Shown: one piece after another, positions 38,883 to 47,151 of the stretch
How the letters are laid out: each line of letters opens with the position of its first letter
Numbering within the stretch: position 1 is the stretch's first letter
Assembly: GCF_004014855.1 (NCBI RefSeq)
Contig: NZ_CP034930.1
Location: 2,275,716 to 2,339,715 of the forward strand
DNA from: Apibacter raozihei
GTDB taxonomy: Bacteria > Bacteroidota > Bacteroidia > Flavobacteriales > Weeksellaceae
Reading direction: 5' to 3'
DNA: 64,000 bases
Notes under the pieces: generated by a model
Told to the model about the DNA's origin: nothing
What the model saw: only the letters and a program-made list of their open reading frames with translations
Database searches by the model: none
Translations under genes and position numbers: made by a program

Positions 38883-39545
38883 ATGGATTTAGGTAAAGAA
38901 TTTATAAAATATGCAGTGAAACATGAAGGAATTAATAGTCTCACAGTAGACCAATATGTAGTTTCTTCCATGACACCTTATATAACTGAAGAGCGTAAAT
39001 TAAATGTGGCACAGATGGATGTTTTTTCCAGATTAATGATGGATCGAATTATCTTTTTGGGTACAGGAATTGATGATCACGTAGCTAATATTGTTACTGC
39101 TCAGTTATTATTTTTAGAAAGCACAGATGCATCTAAAGATATACAGATTTATGTAAATTCTCCGGGAGGAGGAGTTTATGCAGGTTTGGGAATATATGAT
39201 ACTATGCAGATCATAAAGCCGGATGTTGCTACCATATGTACGGGAATGGCAGCCTCTATGGGTGCTGTATTACTTACCGCAGGTGCAGCTGGAAAAAGAT
39301 CCGCTTTAAAACATTCTAGAGTGATGATTCATCAACCTTTAGGAGGGGCTCAAGGTCAGGCATCCGACATGGAAATTACTTTAAAAGAAATTTTAAAGTT
39401 AAAAAAAGAACTTTATGATATTTTATCAAATCATTCTGGTCAGCCGTTTGATAAAATTGAAAAAGACTCAGACAGAGATTACTGGATGACTTCAGCCGAA
39501 GCAAAAGAATACGGATTAATAGATGAAGTTTTAGACAAACGATAA
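38883..39545 (+). CDS. clpP: ATP-dependent Clp protease proteolytic subunit
   Basis: The 220-residue serine protease has the catalytic Ser in [18 protein letters not shown] (about residue 120), His in [16 protein letters not shown] (about 145), and the [19 protein letters not shown] block. It assembles into the double-heptamer degradation chamber with ClpX or a related ATPase. No ATPase gene lies next to it. Full length for the family. Confidence 0.97.
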   Translation: MDLGKEFIKYAVKHEGINSLTVDQYVVSSMTPYITEERKLNVAQMDVFSRLMMDRIIFLGTGIDDHVANIVTAQLLFLESTDASKDIQIYVNSPGGGVYAGLGIYDTMQIIKPDVATICTGMAASMGAVLLTAGAAGKRSALKHSRVMIHQPLGGAQGQASDMEITLKEILKLKKELYDILSNHSGQPFDKIEKDSDRDYWMTSAEAKEYGLIDEVLDKR

Positions 39546-39586
39546 TACGTTGTTTTGCTTTATTTATATAACATAATATTAAACAG

Positions 39587-39630
39587 AAACTTTCGTTTAT
39601 TTTTATAATAATCAAACGAAAGTTTTTTGT
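39587..39630 (+). terminator. Terminator after clpP
   Basis: A 12-bp stem (AAACTTTCGTTT / AAACGAAAGTTT) with a loop of about 15 bases is followed by T tracts. Confidence 0.85.
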
Positions 39631-39649
39631 TTTTTTAAAAATATACTCG

Positions 39650-42625
39650 ATGATAAAAAAAATACTGTTTTTATCTACGCTGTGTTACGGATGTTCATTA
39701 ATGGCACAGGTAAAAATCACAGGAGTAGTAATTAATTCGGATATTCAGCGTCCGGTATCCGGAGCTGTAATCTCTTTGAAAAATACATCCATTCAAACCA
39801 TTTCCGATAAAAATGGGAATTTTAAAATTGAATCTCCCTTACCGGTAGATTCTTTAATGGTTAAAATGGGAGATATACCCTTAAGAACAATTGCTATTAC
39901 AAAAACGGAATATAACGGGTTAATCATTGGACTTTCTTCCGATGAGTTAAAAAATATTCTTACTGCTCCTCAGATTACTGCACCTGCAAAGAATTCCGAT
40001 ACTACTACAGCAAATACACAAACGGAAATTAAATCCATATCTCCAATACTTGCAGATTCATTACAAAGCAGAAATGAAACGAATCCTTTTTTAAAAGATT
40101 CCGATTCCATAAAAATGAAAATTTCCGGTAGATTGATTAATGCAGATACGCAACAACCTATACCGGATGCTGAAATTATTTTAGGAAATACTCAAAATTT
40201 CGCTTCTTCGGATAAGGAAGGGTATTTTTACGTAGAGTCAGATGAATGGGTGAATTCATTAGGAATCACTACTTCTGATTTTCCTTTGAAGTATGTAGCC
40301 CTTGAAAAAGGTGATAATCTTAATATGGAAATTAAATTTTCAGTTAATGATAACAATGAGACACCGAACAACACTTCTGGTAACCAATCTTCCGAACAAA
40401 CGTTAGGAGTTATAGAAGTGGTTGCTTTTCCAAAAAAGAGAGTACCTAAAAAAGAAAATCCGGCATATAGAATTTTAAATGAGCTTTGGAAAAGAAGAAG
40501 AACTAACGGGCTTACAAATTTTAAAAATTATCAATACAAAGAGTACGAAAAAATAGAGTTTGACTTAAACAATGTTGATAGTACTTTTATGAGCAAGAAG
40601 ATATTTAAAAAGTTAAATATTACTTCTTCGGATATTGATACTTTAGATGTCATTAACGGTAAAACCTATTTGCCAGTTTTTATAAATGAATCTATAACAG
40701 ATATTGTAGGGCAGAACGTTCCGTCTAAAAAAGAAAAAGAATTTTTATTAGGAAATAAAGCTTCCGGAATTCCTAACAACGACATCATTGCTAATACAGT
40801 TAAAAATTTATATAAAGACATAAATATATATGATAATACCTTAAACTTTTTTAACAAAGGTTTTACAAGCCCTGTTGCAACTATAGGATTTTCTGTTTAC
40901 GATTATTTGTTGGTAGGAGTTAAAGATGTGGAAGGAGTCAGTTGTTATCATATCAAATACAGACCCCGAAGAGATAATGAATTAACTTTTAAAGGAGACT
41001 TATACATAACCGAAAATACCTATGCAGTCCGGGAAGTGACTATGCAATCCACATCCGGAATAAATGTAAATTTCGTTAAAGATATTTACATGGAGCTTAG
41101 TTATGATAATGTAAACGATTCAATTTTTATACCTCTAAGAAATTATACGGTTTTGGATATGTCTCTGCTATCCAAAAAAGAAGGTACTAAAGGAATGTTT
41201 GCCAAGCGTACCATATCGTATGAAAACTATAAATTTGATCAGCCGGAAACGGAGGTTGAATCTTTGATTAACAGGCAATGGGATCCTATATCACAAGGGG
41301 CTTATAATAAAAAAGATGATTTTTGGGCAGATAACAGACCTGAGCGTTTAGGTGAAGATGAGATAAAAGCTTATGAATTGGTTGATAAAGTCTCTAAAAC
41401 TAAATTTTTCCGAAATATTGTCGACGGAGTACAAGTTATATCATCTGGATATATAAATATTGGTAAAGCAGTAGATATAGGTAATTTATATCAGTCTTTT
41501 GGGTTCAATACTGTGGAAGGTTTAAGGCTAAGAGCGGGTGCTAGAACTTATTTTACTCCAAATGATATGTGGAGGGTGGAAGGTTATACTGCTTACGGAT
41601 TTAAAGATCAACAATTCAAATATGGTGCTGAAGCACGATATATGTTTAATAAATTTAATCGGTTCACCGTCGGTTTAGGAACTAAAAGAGATATAACTCA
41701 ATTAGGTGTTTCCTTAACGGAAGATGAAGGTGTTATGACCCGTTCTTTTGCTTCCTCATCAATCATATCCAGAGGAGATAATGATTTTCTAAGTTCTGTT
41801 AATAGAACTAATGCTTTCTTATCAATAGAGCCTTGGAAAAACTTTCAAATCAGGTTGGATGGTTCTTATCAATACATAAAATCAGCAAATCCTGAAAAAT
41901 TCGATATTGGTTATTATAATAAAAATGGGAACAAAAAAAATGAATTATATGATACCCATCTTACTTTAAGTATTATGGCTAGGCCTGGGGCTAAGTATTC
42001 GCGTAACGGTTTAGACAGATATGAGCATACCTCTTTAGCACCCACTATTATTTTAAAGTATGTTAAAGGCTTCAATGGAGTTTTGGATAGTGATTTCAAT
42101 TACGATAAACTTCAGCTCTTATATTCTCAGCCAATACTTTGGGGTCCTATTGGTAAAACTAATGTAACCTTTGAATTTGGTAAGATATTTAACAAGCTTC
42201 CGGTTTCTTTATTAGGAGTTTTACCAGGAAACCAGTCTTACGGAATTATTCCTAATACATTTTCACAATTAGATTACTATGATTTTGTTACGGATATTTA
42301 CTCAGCATTGCATGTAGAGCATCATTTCAACGGTAGATTTTTCTCTTATATACCCTTGTTAAAAAAATTACAACTTAGAGAAGTAGTATTTTTCCGAGGA
42401 GCCTGGGGAGATATCTCTGATGGAGCAAAATCGTTAAATGCTTCCAGTATTGCTTACAGGGCACCTAGCAAAGATATATATTATGAATATGGATTTGGAG
42501 TCGAAAATATAGGATTTGGTAACTTACGTATATTTAGAGTTGATTTTAACTGGAGAGGTAATTATTTGGATATGCCTGAAGTAAGTAAATTTGGTGTAAA
42601 AGTAGGAATGCAGTTTACATTCTAG
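39650..42625 (+). CDS. DUF5686 outer-membrane protein with carboxypeptidase-like regulatory domains
   Basis: This 991-residue protein has a signal peptide (CYGCSLMAQ) and two CarbopepD_reg-like domains, at about residues 20-100 (TGVVINSDIQRPVSGAVISLKNTSIQTISDKNGNFKIESP) and 150-225 (SGRLINADTQQPIPDAEIILGNTQ). A Ser/Thr/Asn linker leads to a long DUF5686 region with a C-terminal barrel that ends GVKVGMQFTF. The family is widespread in Bacteroidota and of unknown role. The gene is alone between two terminators. Confidence 0.88.
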   Translation: MIKKILFLSTLCYGCSLMAQVKITGVVINSDIQRPVSGAVISLKNTSIQTISDKNGNFKIESPLPVDSLMVKMGDIPLRTIAITKTEYNGLIIGLSSDELKNILTAPQITAPAKNSDTTTANTQTEIKSISPILADSLQSRNETNPFLKDSDSIKMKISGRLINADTQQPIPDAEIILGNTQNFASSDKEGYFYVESDEWVNSLGITTSDFPLKYVALEKGDNLNMEIKFSVNDNNETPNNTSGNQSSEQTLGVIEVVAFPKKRVPKKENPAYRILNELWKRRRTNGLTNFKNYQYKEYEKIEFDLNNVDSTFMSKKIFKKLNITSSDIDTLDVINGKTYLPVFINESITDIVGQNVPSKKEKEFLLGNKASGIPNNDIIANTVKNLYKDINIYDNTLNFFNKGFTSPVATIGFSVYDYLLVGVKDVEGVSCYHIKYRPRRDNELTFKGDLYITENTYAVREVTMQSTSGINVNFVKDIYMELSYDNVNDSIFIPLRNYTVLDMSLLSKKEGTKGMFAKRTISYENYKFDQPETEVESLINRQWDPISQGAYNKKDDFWADNRPERLGEDEIKAYELVDKVSKTKFFRNIVDGVQVISSGYINIGKAVDIGNLYQSFGFNTVEGLRLRAGARTYFTPNDMWRVEGYTAYGFKDQQFKYGAEARYMFNKFNRFTVGLGTKRDITQLGVSLTEDEGVMTRSFASSSIISRGDNDFLSSVNRTNAFLSIEPWKNFQIRLDGSYQYIKSANPEKFDIGYYNKNGNKKNELYDTHLTLSIMARPGAKYSRNGLDRYEHTSLAPTIILKYVKGFNGVLDSDFNYDKLQLLYSQPILWGPIGKTNVTFEFGKIFNKLPVSLLGVLPGNQSYGIIPNTFSQLDYYDFVTDIYSALHVEHHFNGRFFSYIPLLKKLQLREVVFFRGAWGDISDGAKSLNASSIAYRAPSKDIYYEYGFGVENIGFGNLRIFRVDFNWRGNYLDMPEVSKFGVKVGMQFTF

Positions 42626-42627
42626 AT

Positions 42628-42660
42628 AAAAAAAAGGGAAATTAAATTTCCCTTTTTTTA
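42628..42660. terminator. Bidirectional terminator between the DUF5686 and Nudix genes
   Basis: A stem AAAAAGGGAAATT with its complement is flanked by A and T runs. It lies directly between convergent stops. Confidence 0.88.
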
Positions 42661-43263
42661 TTATTTTTTATTATTTAATATTTGATTTTGAGTTAGTTCG
42701 CGAATATTGCCGTAAGTGTTTTTCATAAGCTTAGGAATTTTATCTTTAGAAAACCAGTTTACTATTTCAATGTTTTCTTCTTTTTGCGGTTTAGGTTTTG
42801 CAGTGCCTTTATATTTCATATGGAACCAGTAAACAACTTTTAAATAATATCTTTTATCAAAATACACATGATAGGTAACGGATGCAAACTTACCAAGTTT
42901 AAGATCCGATATTGAACATTCTTCCTCTACTTCACGTACAGCAGCATTTTCAAACGATTCTTTCTTCTCAACATGTCCTTTGGGTAAGTCCCATAGACCA
43001 TTACGTTTAATAAATAAGTAGTTGTTATCTTTATTCCTCACAATACCGCCGGCAGCATAAACCGGTTGCGCAAAATTTTGAAATTTTTCCCAAACTTTAT
43101 TTTTTTTGGAATGATAAATATGAATATGCTCTTTATCAGTGTTAAAAAGAAGATCAAAAGCCGATTCAAAAGTGGTTTTTGTTTTGTAGTGCAGGTTTAC
43201 AGCTTCATTAACTTCCTTTTTACCGATAGTGAGAAGCTTGTCATTGACAAAAATTTTGTACAT
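42661..43263 (-). CDS. Nudix hydrolase
   Basis: In this 200-residue protein the Nudix box is GHVEKKESFENAAVREVEEECSI (about residues 97-119), with the catalytic REVEEE and Cys in place of the usual Gly near the end. An N-terminal region of about 65 residues (YKIFVNDKLLTIGKKEVNEAVNLHYKT) precedes it. Nudix enzymes hydrolyse nucleoside diphosphates linked to another moiety, and the substrate is not evident. The protein starts divergently from the SRPBCC gene, 32 bases away. Confidence 0.9.
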   Translation of the reverse strand: MYKIFVNDKLLTIGKKEVNEAVNLHYKTKTTFESAFDLLFNTDKEHIHIYHSKKNKVWEKFQNFAQPVYAAGGIVRNKDNNYLFIKRNGLWDLPKGHVEKKESFENAAVREVEEECSISDLKLGKFASVTYHVYFDKRYYLKVVYWFHMKYKGTAKPKPQKEENIEIVNWFSKDKIPKLMKNTYGNIRELTQNQILNNKK

Positions 43264-43295
43264 TTGTTAACTGATTTTTTCAAAAATACAAAAAA

Positions 43296-43685
43296 ATGAA
43301 TATAACCGGAGAAAAAACATTAGTTAATAAATCTGCAGAAGAAGTTTATGCGATTACATCACAGCCCGTAGAATATGAGAAATTTATGCCGGAAAATATC
43401 GATAAATTTGAAGCTACTGAAGATGGTTTTGTTTTTGCATTAAAAGGTATGCCGGAAATAGGATTAAAAGTAGAAGAAAGAATTCCTAATTCCAAAGTTG
43501 TTTTCACATCAGCTAAAGAATCGCTTAACTTTAATCTTTCCTTGTTTATTCAATCTCTTTCAGAAAATACCTCAGAAATTCAATTTATATTTGAGGGTAA
43601 ATTTAATATGTTTATTTCTGCTATGGTGGAAAAGCCACTCAAAAATTTTATCAAATCTTTGACTGAAGGAATTTCTAAAATTTAA
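43296..43685 (+). CDS. SRPBCC-fold protein
   Basis: A 129-residue protein that begins ITGEKTLVNKSAEEVYAITSQPVEYEKFMPENIDKFEATEDGFVFALKG, a START-like beta-alpha fold with a hydrophobic cavity, and ends with a helix (FIKSLTEGISKI). Members bind small lipids or polyketides. No catalytic residue can be named and the role is unknown. It stands alone with a terminator. Confidence 0.8.
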   Translation: MNITGEKTLVNKSAEEVYAITSQPVEYEKFMPENIDKFEATEDGFVFALKGMPEIGLKVEERIPNSKVVFTSAKESLNFNLSLFIQSLSENTSEIQFIFEGKFNMFISAMVEKPLKNFIKSLTEGISKI

Positions 43686-43710
43686 TATATATTTTATCTT
43701 AGTATATTTT

Positions 43711-43746
43711 AAAAGTCTTTTTTATTTATTAAAAAAGACTTTTTTT
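43711..43746 (+). terminator. Terminator after the SRPBCC gene
   Basis: AAAAGTCTTTTTT pairs with AAAAAAGACTTTT across a short loop, and T residues follow. Confidence 0.85.
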
Positions 43747-43861
43747 ATATATTTATTAAACGCTAATGTCTTTTAAACCAATTAATTATTGTTTAATAAT
43801 TAAAAATAGATTCAAATTAAAGATAATCAGATACAAATATCCTGATATATTTATAAATTAC

Positions 43862-44048
43862 TATATTTGAACCCTGAATTTGTTATGAATTCAGAAATTA
43901 ATGTATAATATTTAAAATAAAGATTATGATCTGGAATAGTCTTTATCTTCATGTATAAATTTAATTAATATTTATTGGTGAATAAATAAAAAAAATGTTT
44001 TAGAGCTGAATTAAATTATTAAATTACCGTTATGACAAAAATGTCATA
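43862..44048 (+). promoter_or_regulatory. Leader region of the 44061-50255 import operon
   Basis: TATATTTG (43862-43869) fits the -7 box and predicts an RNA start near 43875, leaving a leader of about 185 bases. The leader opens with a hairpin (CTGAATT / AATTCAG, 43874-43894). Just before the start codon lies a perfect inverted repeat TATGACA-AAAA-TGTCATA (44031-44048), the size of a repressor operator. I see none of the conserved boxes of a cobalamin riboswitch. The promoter and the operator are inferences; the repeats are read directly. Confidence 0.5.
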
Positions 44049-44060
44049 TTGATAAAAACT

Positions 44061-44546
44061 ATGAAAAATATCTTATTAGAATCTTTAGGTGTTATAAACA
44101 CTCCACATAAAAAAATAGAAGGTATGCCAATACAGCCAGCAGGTGCAGTAGGAATACAAGGAACCATTATTGTTGACGAAAAATTTTTAAAAGGCTTAAA
44201 GGACTTAGAAGGTTTTTCACACTTTATATTAATATATCTTTTTCATCAAATACAAGAATATGAATTAGAAATAATTCCGTTTATGGATACAGTTGCGAGA
44301 GGAGTTTTTGCTACTCGTTCACCTAAGCGCCCCAACAGAATAGGCCTGTCTATAGTCAAAATGATAAAAATTGAAAATAATCGTGTTTATTTTGAAGGGG
44401 CTGATATGCTAGATGGAACTCCTTTACTTGATATAAAACCATTTTTTGGAAATTATGACAATCAATTCAACGTAAAAAATGGTTGGCTGGATAAAGTGGG
44501 GAAAATTGATATAAGTAAAAAAAAATCTGATAAAAGATTTGAATAA
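44061..44546 (+). CDS. TrmO-like (TsaA family) methyltransferase
   Basis: A 161-residue protein (the ATG at 44061 is preferred over an upstream TTG). It has SLGVINTPHKKIEGMPIQPAGAVGIQGTIIVDE, LEGFSHFILIYLFHQ, FATRSPKRPNRIGLSIVKMIKI and LDGTPLLDIKPFF. These are the conserved blocks of the TrmO/YaeB family, beta-barrel proteins that use SAM to methylate the t6A base of certain tRNAs. It lacks the C-terminal extension of E. coli TrmO, as do many short family members. Leading an import operon is unexpected for a tRNA enzyme, so it may act on the transported ligand; that is a guess. Confidence 0.85.
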   Translation: MKNILLESLGVINTPHKKIEGMPIQPAGAVGIQGTIIVDEKFLKGLKDLEGFSHFILIYLFHQIQEYELEIIPFMDTVARGVFATRSPKRPNRIGLSIVKMIKIENNRVYFEGADMLDGTPLLDIKPFFGNYDNQFNVKNGWLDKVGKIDISKKKSDKRFE

Positions 44547-44550
44547 TTTA

Positions 44551-45567
44551 ATGACTACCATGAATTTTAAATATAAAAATGTAATTCTGTTGATATTTCT
44601 ATTACTTTTTTTTGTATTGAGTTTTATATTATCATTTACTATAGGAAGATATCCAATATCAGTTACCGATATACTAACTTATACTTTTACAGGTAAGGCT
44701 GAGGATGAAAATTTACCACTGTTGTTGTTTGAGGTACGTTTACCCAGAGTCATAGGAGCTGTAATAGCAGGAGGAGCTTTATCTGTATCAGGAGCAGCAT
44801 ATCAAGGATTATTTAGAAATCCGATGGTAAGTCCGGATATTCTTGGTGTTAGTTCCGGAGCAGGTTTTGGAGCCTCTTTAGCAATTCTTTTATCTTTGAG
44901 TGCATGGGCTATACAATTTTCGGCCTTCATTGCAGGATTATTTTCAGTATTACTGGCGGTGTTTTTGAGCCGTTATATTTCCATGTTTAATAATAGAATC
45001 TTGATATTGGTTCTTTCAGGTATGATTATAAGCTCAATTTTTGGTTCACTTATTTCATTATTAAAATACATCGCTGATACGGAATATAAGCTACCTGATA
45101 TAACATTCTGGCTCATGGGAAGTCTTTCCGAAATAACTGTGAAAGAAATAAAAACCATTTTACCTATAGTTTCTATTTCTCTTATCCCATTATTTTTAGT
45201 GTCATGGAAGCTTAATATTTTGTCTTTAGGTGAAGAAGAGGCTCAGACACTAGGTATTAATACTTCCCGCTTACGACTAGTAGTCATCTATTGTGCTTCT
45301 CTACTTACAGCATCTATTGTTTCTGTTGCAGGTCTAATAGGTTGGATAGGGTTGATCATTCCCCACATGACAAGATTTATTACAGGTCCAAATCACAGAA
45401 TTCTTCTCCCTGCTTCATTTTTACTGGGAGGAACATTTTTATTATGGATAGATAATTTATCAAGATCTATTTCATCTTTAGAAATTCCTCTGACTATAAT
45501 AACTTCCTTAATTGGAGCTCCTTTATTTTTTGTGCTTTTAAAATTTTCTTCAAGAAATGCCTGGTAA
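44551..45567 (+). CDS. FecCD-type ABC transporter permease
   Basis: About 339 residues with nine to ten transmembrane helices. Signature blocks of the FecCD/BtuC permeases are present: LLLFEVRLPRVIGAVIAGGALSVSGAAYQGLFRNPMVSPDILGVSSGAGFGASLAILL and GLIGWIGLIIPHMTRFITGPNHRILLPASFLLGG. They move siderophores, heme or cobalamin across the inner membrane. I take the ATG at 44551; a TTG 12 bases earlier overlaps the gene before it. The next gene (ATPase) overlaps the end. Confidence 0.93.
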   Translation: MTTMNFKYKNVILLIFLLLFFVLSFILSFTIGRYPISVTDILTYTFTGKAEDENLPLLLFEVRLPRVIGAVIAGGALSVSGAAYQGLFRNPMVSPDILGVSSGAGFGASLAILLSLSAWAIQFSAFIAGLFSVLLAVFLSRYISMFNNRILILVLSGMIISSIFGSLISLLKYIADTEYKLPDITFWLMGSLSEITVKEIKTILPIVSISLIPLFLVSWKLNILSLGEEEAQTLGINTSRLRLVVIYCASLLTASIVSVAGLIGWIGLIIPHMTRFITGPNHRILLPASFLLGGTFLLWIDNLSRSISSLEIPLTIITSLIGAPLFFVLLKFSSRNAW

Positions 45568-45574
45568 AATAATT

Positions 45575-46366
45575 ATGGAAACAATTAAAATAGAATTAAG
45601 ACAGGCTGAATTAGGATATAAAAAATCAGTTGTATTAAAGAATGTTAATGTAGAGTTGTTAACAAATAGCACCGTGTGTTTGTTAGGTAAAAATGGGGCA
45701 GGTAAAACAACATTGTTTAAATCAATATTAGGTATTTTGCCTACGCTTTCTGGGAGTATAAATATAAACGGAAAAAATATAGCGCATTGGAACAGAAATA
45801 AACTAGCCAGACATATCGCTTATATACCACAAGCTAAAACACTACCATTTCCGTTTTCTGTTTTTGAGGTTGTACTATTTGGGCGAACTGCTTATCTATC
45901 ACAGTTTTCATCTCCATCCAAAAAAGATAAAATTATTGCAGATGCATGTTTAGAGCAACTAAATATTATGTGTCTAAAAAACAGAATATTTACCCATTTA
46001 AGTGGAGGGGAGCAGCAAATGGTTATTATTGCCAGAGCCTTAGCACAACAACCTTCATTTCTGATAATGGATGAGCCAACCTCAAGTCTGGATTTTGGAA
46101 ATCAAATAAAAATTATTCAGGAAGTCAATAATCTTAGAAACGAAAAAATGGGAATTTTTATGGCTACGCACAATCCTGATCATGCTTTTATGTGTGATGC
46201 CGATGTGCTGGTTGTTCATGAGGGTACCTTATGGAAACAAGGGTATTGTAATGATATACTTACAAATGAAACATTAAAACAAATTTATGGAGTAGACATA
46301 GATGTTATAGATCTCAAGCACAATGATAAAGAAAGAAAAATCTGTATTCCAGCATATAAATCATGA
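45575..46366 (+). CDS. FecE/BtuD-type ABC transporter ATPase
   Basis: The sequence holds Walker A (LLGKNGAGKTTLFKS), a Q-loop (IPQAKTLPFPFSVFEVVLFGR), the signature LSGGEQQM, Walker B (LIMDEPTSSLDFG) and the H-loop (MATHNPDHAF). It is the ATPase that powers the neighbouring permease. An earlier in-frame ATG (45557) inside the permease stop region is possible; I use the ATG at 45575, where family alignments normally begin. Confidence 0.93.
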   Translation: METIKIELRQAELGYKKSVVLKNVNVELLTNSTVCLLGKNGAGKTTLFKSILGILPTLSGSININGKNIAHWNRNKLARHIAYIPQAKTLPFPFSVFEVVLFGRTAYLSQFSSPSKKDKIIADACLEQLNIMCLKNRIFTHLSGGEQQMVIIARALAQQPSFLIMDEPTSSLDFGNQIKIIQEVNNLRNEKMGIFMATHNPDHAFMCDADVLVVHEGTLWKQGYCNDILTNETLKQIYGVDIDVIDLKHNDKERKICIPAYKS

Positions 46367-46377
46367 AATTATAAACA

Positions 46378-47136
46378 ATGAAAAAAGAAAAAGAAACATT
46401 ACACAAGGTTAACATAGTAGGAATAGGTCCCGGACATCCGGATTTATTAACCATCCAGGCAACACAAATTCTGGAACAGACTGATGTTATTTTATATGAT
46501 TGCTTAGCAAATCAATGTATTTTAGAAGACCAAAGATTTCAAGCAAAAATTGAATTTGTTGAAAAAGACATGACTTTTCAAAAAATGATTGATATAATGG
46601 AAAATTATTATTTGGAAGGAAAAAAGGTAGCCAGATTACGTTCCGGAGATTCAATGATGTTTAACAGCGGTGGAATCGAATCGAAAATTTTGAAAGAAAG
46701 AAAAATACCTTTTGATGTCATACCAGGGATTACTGCAGCTGGTGCAGCCTCATCAGTTTTTTCAATTCCGACAACAGAATTGAATGAAAGCGATGCATTA
46801 GTACATTTCATTTCGCATGATACTCCTGAAAATTTTGCACAAATAAGAGATTTAACCGTGCTTTTCAAATACGGTACTACTATAGCTTTATATATGGCTA
46901 ATCAAAATTTGACTCGTATACTTAATATTATGAAAGAAGAAAATGTAGATCAGAATCTTCCGGTGGTTGTCGTGTCAAGAGTCAGTATGCCAGAAGAAAC
47001 AGCTATTTATACCCATCTATCTGAACTTTTGGGAACTTTAGAAACTAACCAGTTACGATCGCCGATGGTCTTTTTCATAGGAAAACATGTCAAAATATTG
47101 AATGATAAGCTAAACATAATTCAAAATAAAAACTAA
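46378..47136 (+). CDS. Tetrapyrrole-methylase-family enzyme (CobA/SUMT-like)
   Basis: A 252-residue protein of the SAM-dependent tetrapyrrole methylase fold. VNIVGIGPGHPDLLTIQATQILEQTDVILYDCL is the N-terminal SAM loop, RLRSGDSMMFNSGGIE corresponds to the usual RLKGGDPFIFGRGGEE, and IPFDVIPGITAAGAASSVFSIPTT matches the PGITSA block. The C-terminal VVVVSRVSMPEETAIYTHLSEL is like SUMT. Key motifs are altered (SGDS instead of GGDP; TTEL instead of LTHR), so the substrate may not be uroporphyrinogen III. It sits inside an importer operon, with no heme or cobalamin biosynthesis genes visible. Confidence 0.85.
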   Translation: MKKEKETLHKVNIVGIGPGHPDLLTIQATQILEQTDVILYDCLANQCILEDQRFQAKIEFVEKDMTFQKMIDIMENYYLEGKKVARLRSGDSMMFNSGGIESKILKERKIPFDVIPGITAAGAASSVFSIPTTELNESDALVHFISHDTPENFAQIRDLTVLFKYGTTIALYMANQNLTRILNIMKEENVDQNLPVVVVSRVSMPEETAIYTHLSELLGTLETNQLRSPMVFFIGKHVKILNDKLNIIQNKN

Positions 47137-47151
47137 CATAAAATTATAAAT

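Noticed and set aside
44061-47136. Cobalamin riboswitch in the operon leader
   Set aside because: A tetrapyrrole methylase and FecCD-type transporter suggested it, but the 43686-44060 region shows none of the conserved B12-box sequence or its long paired core.
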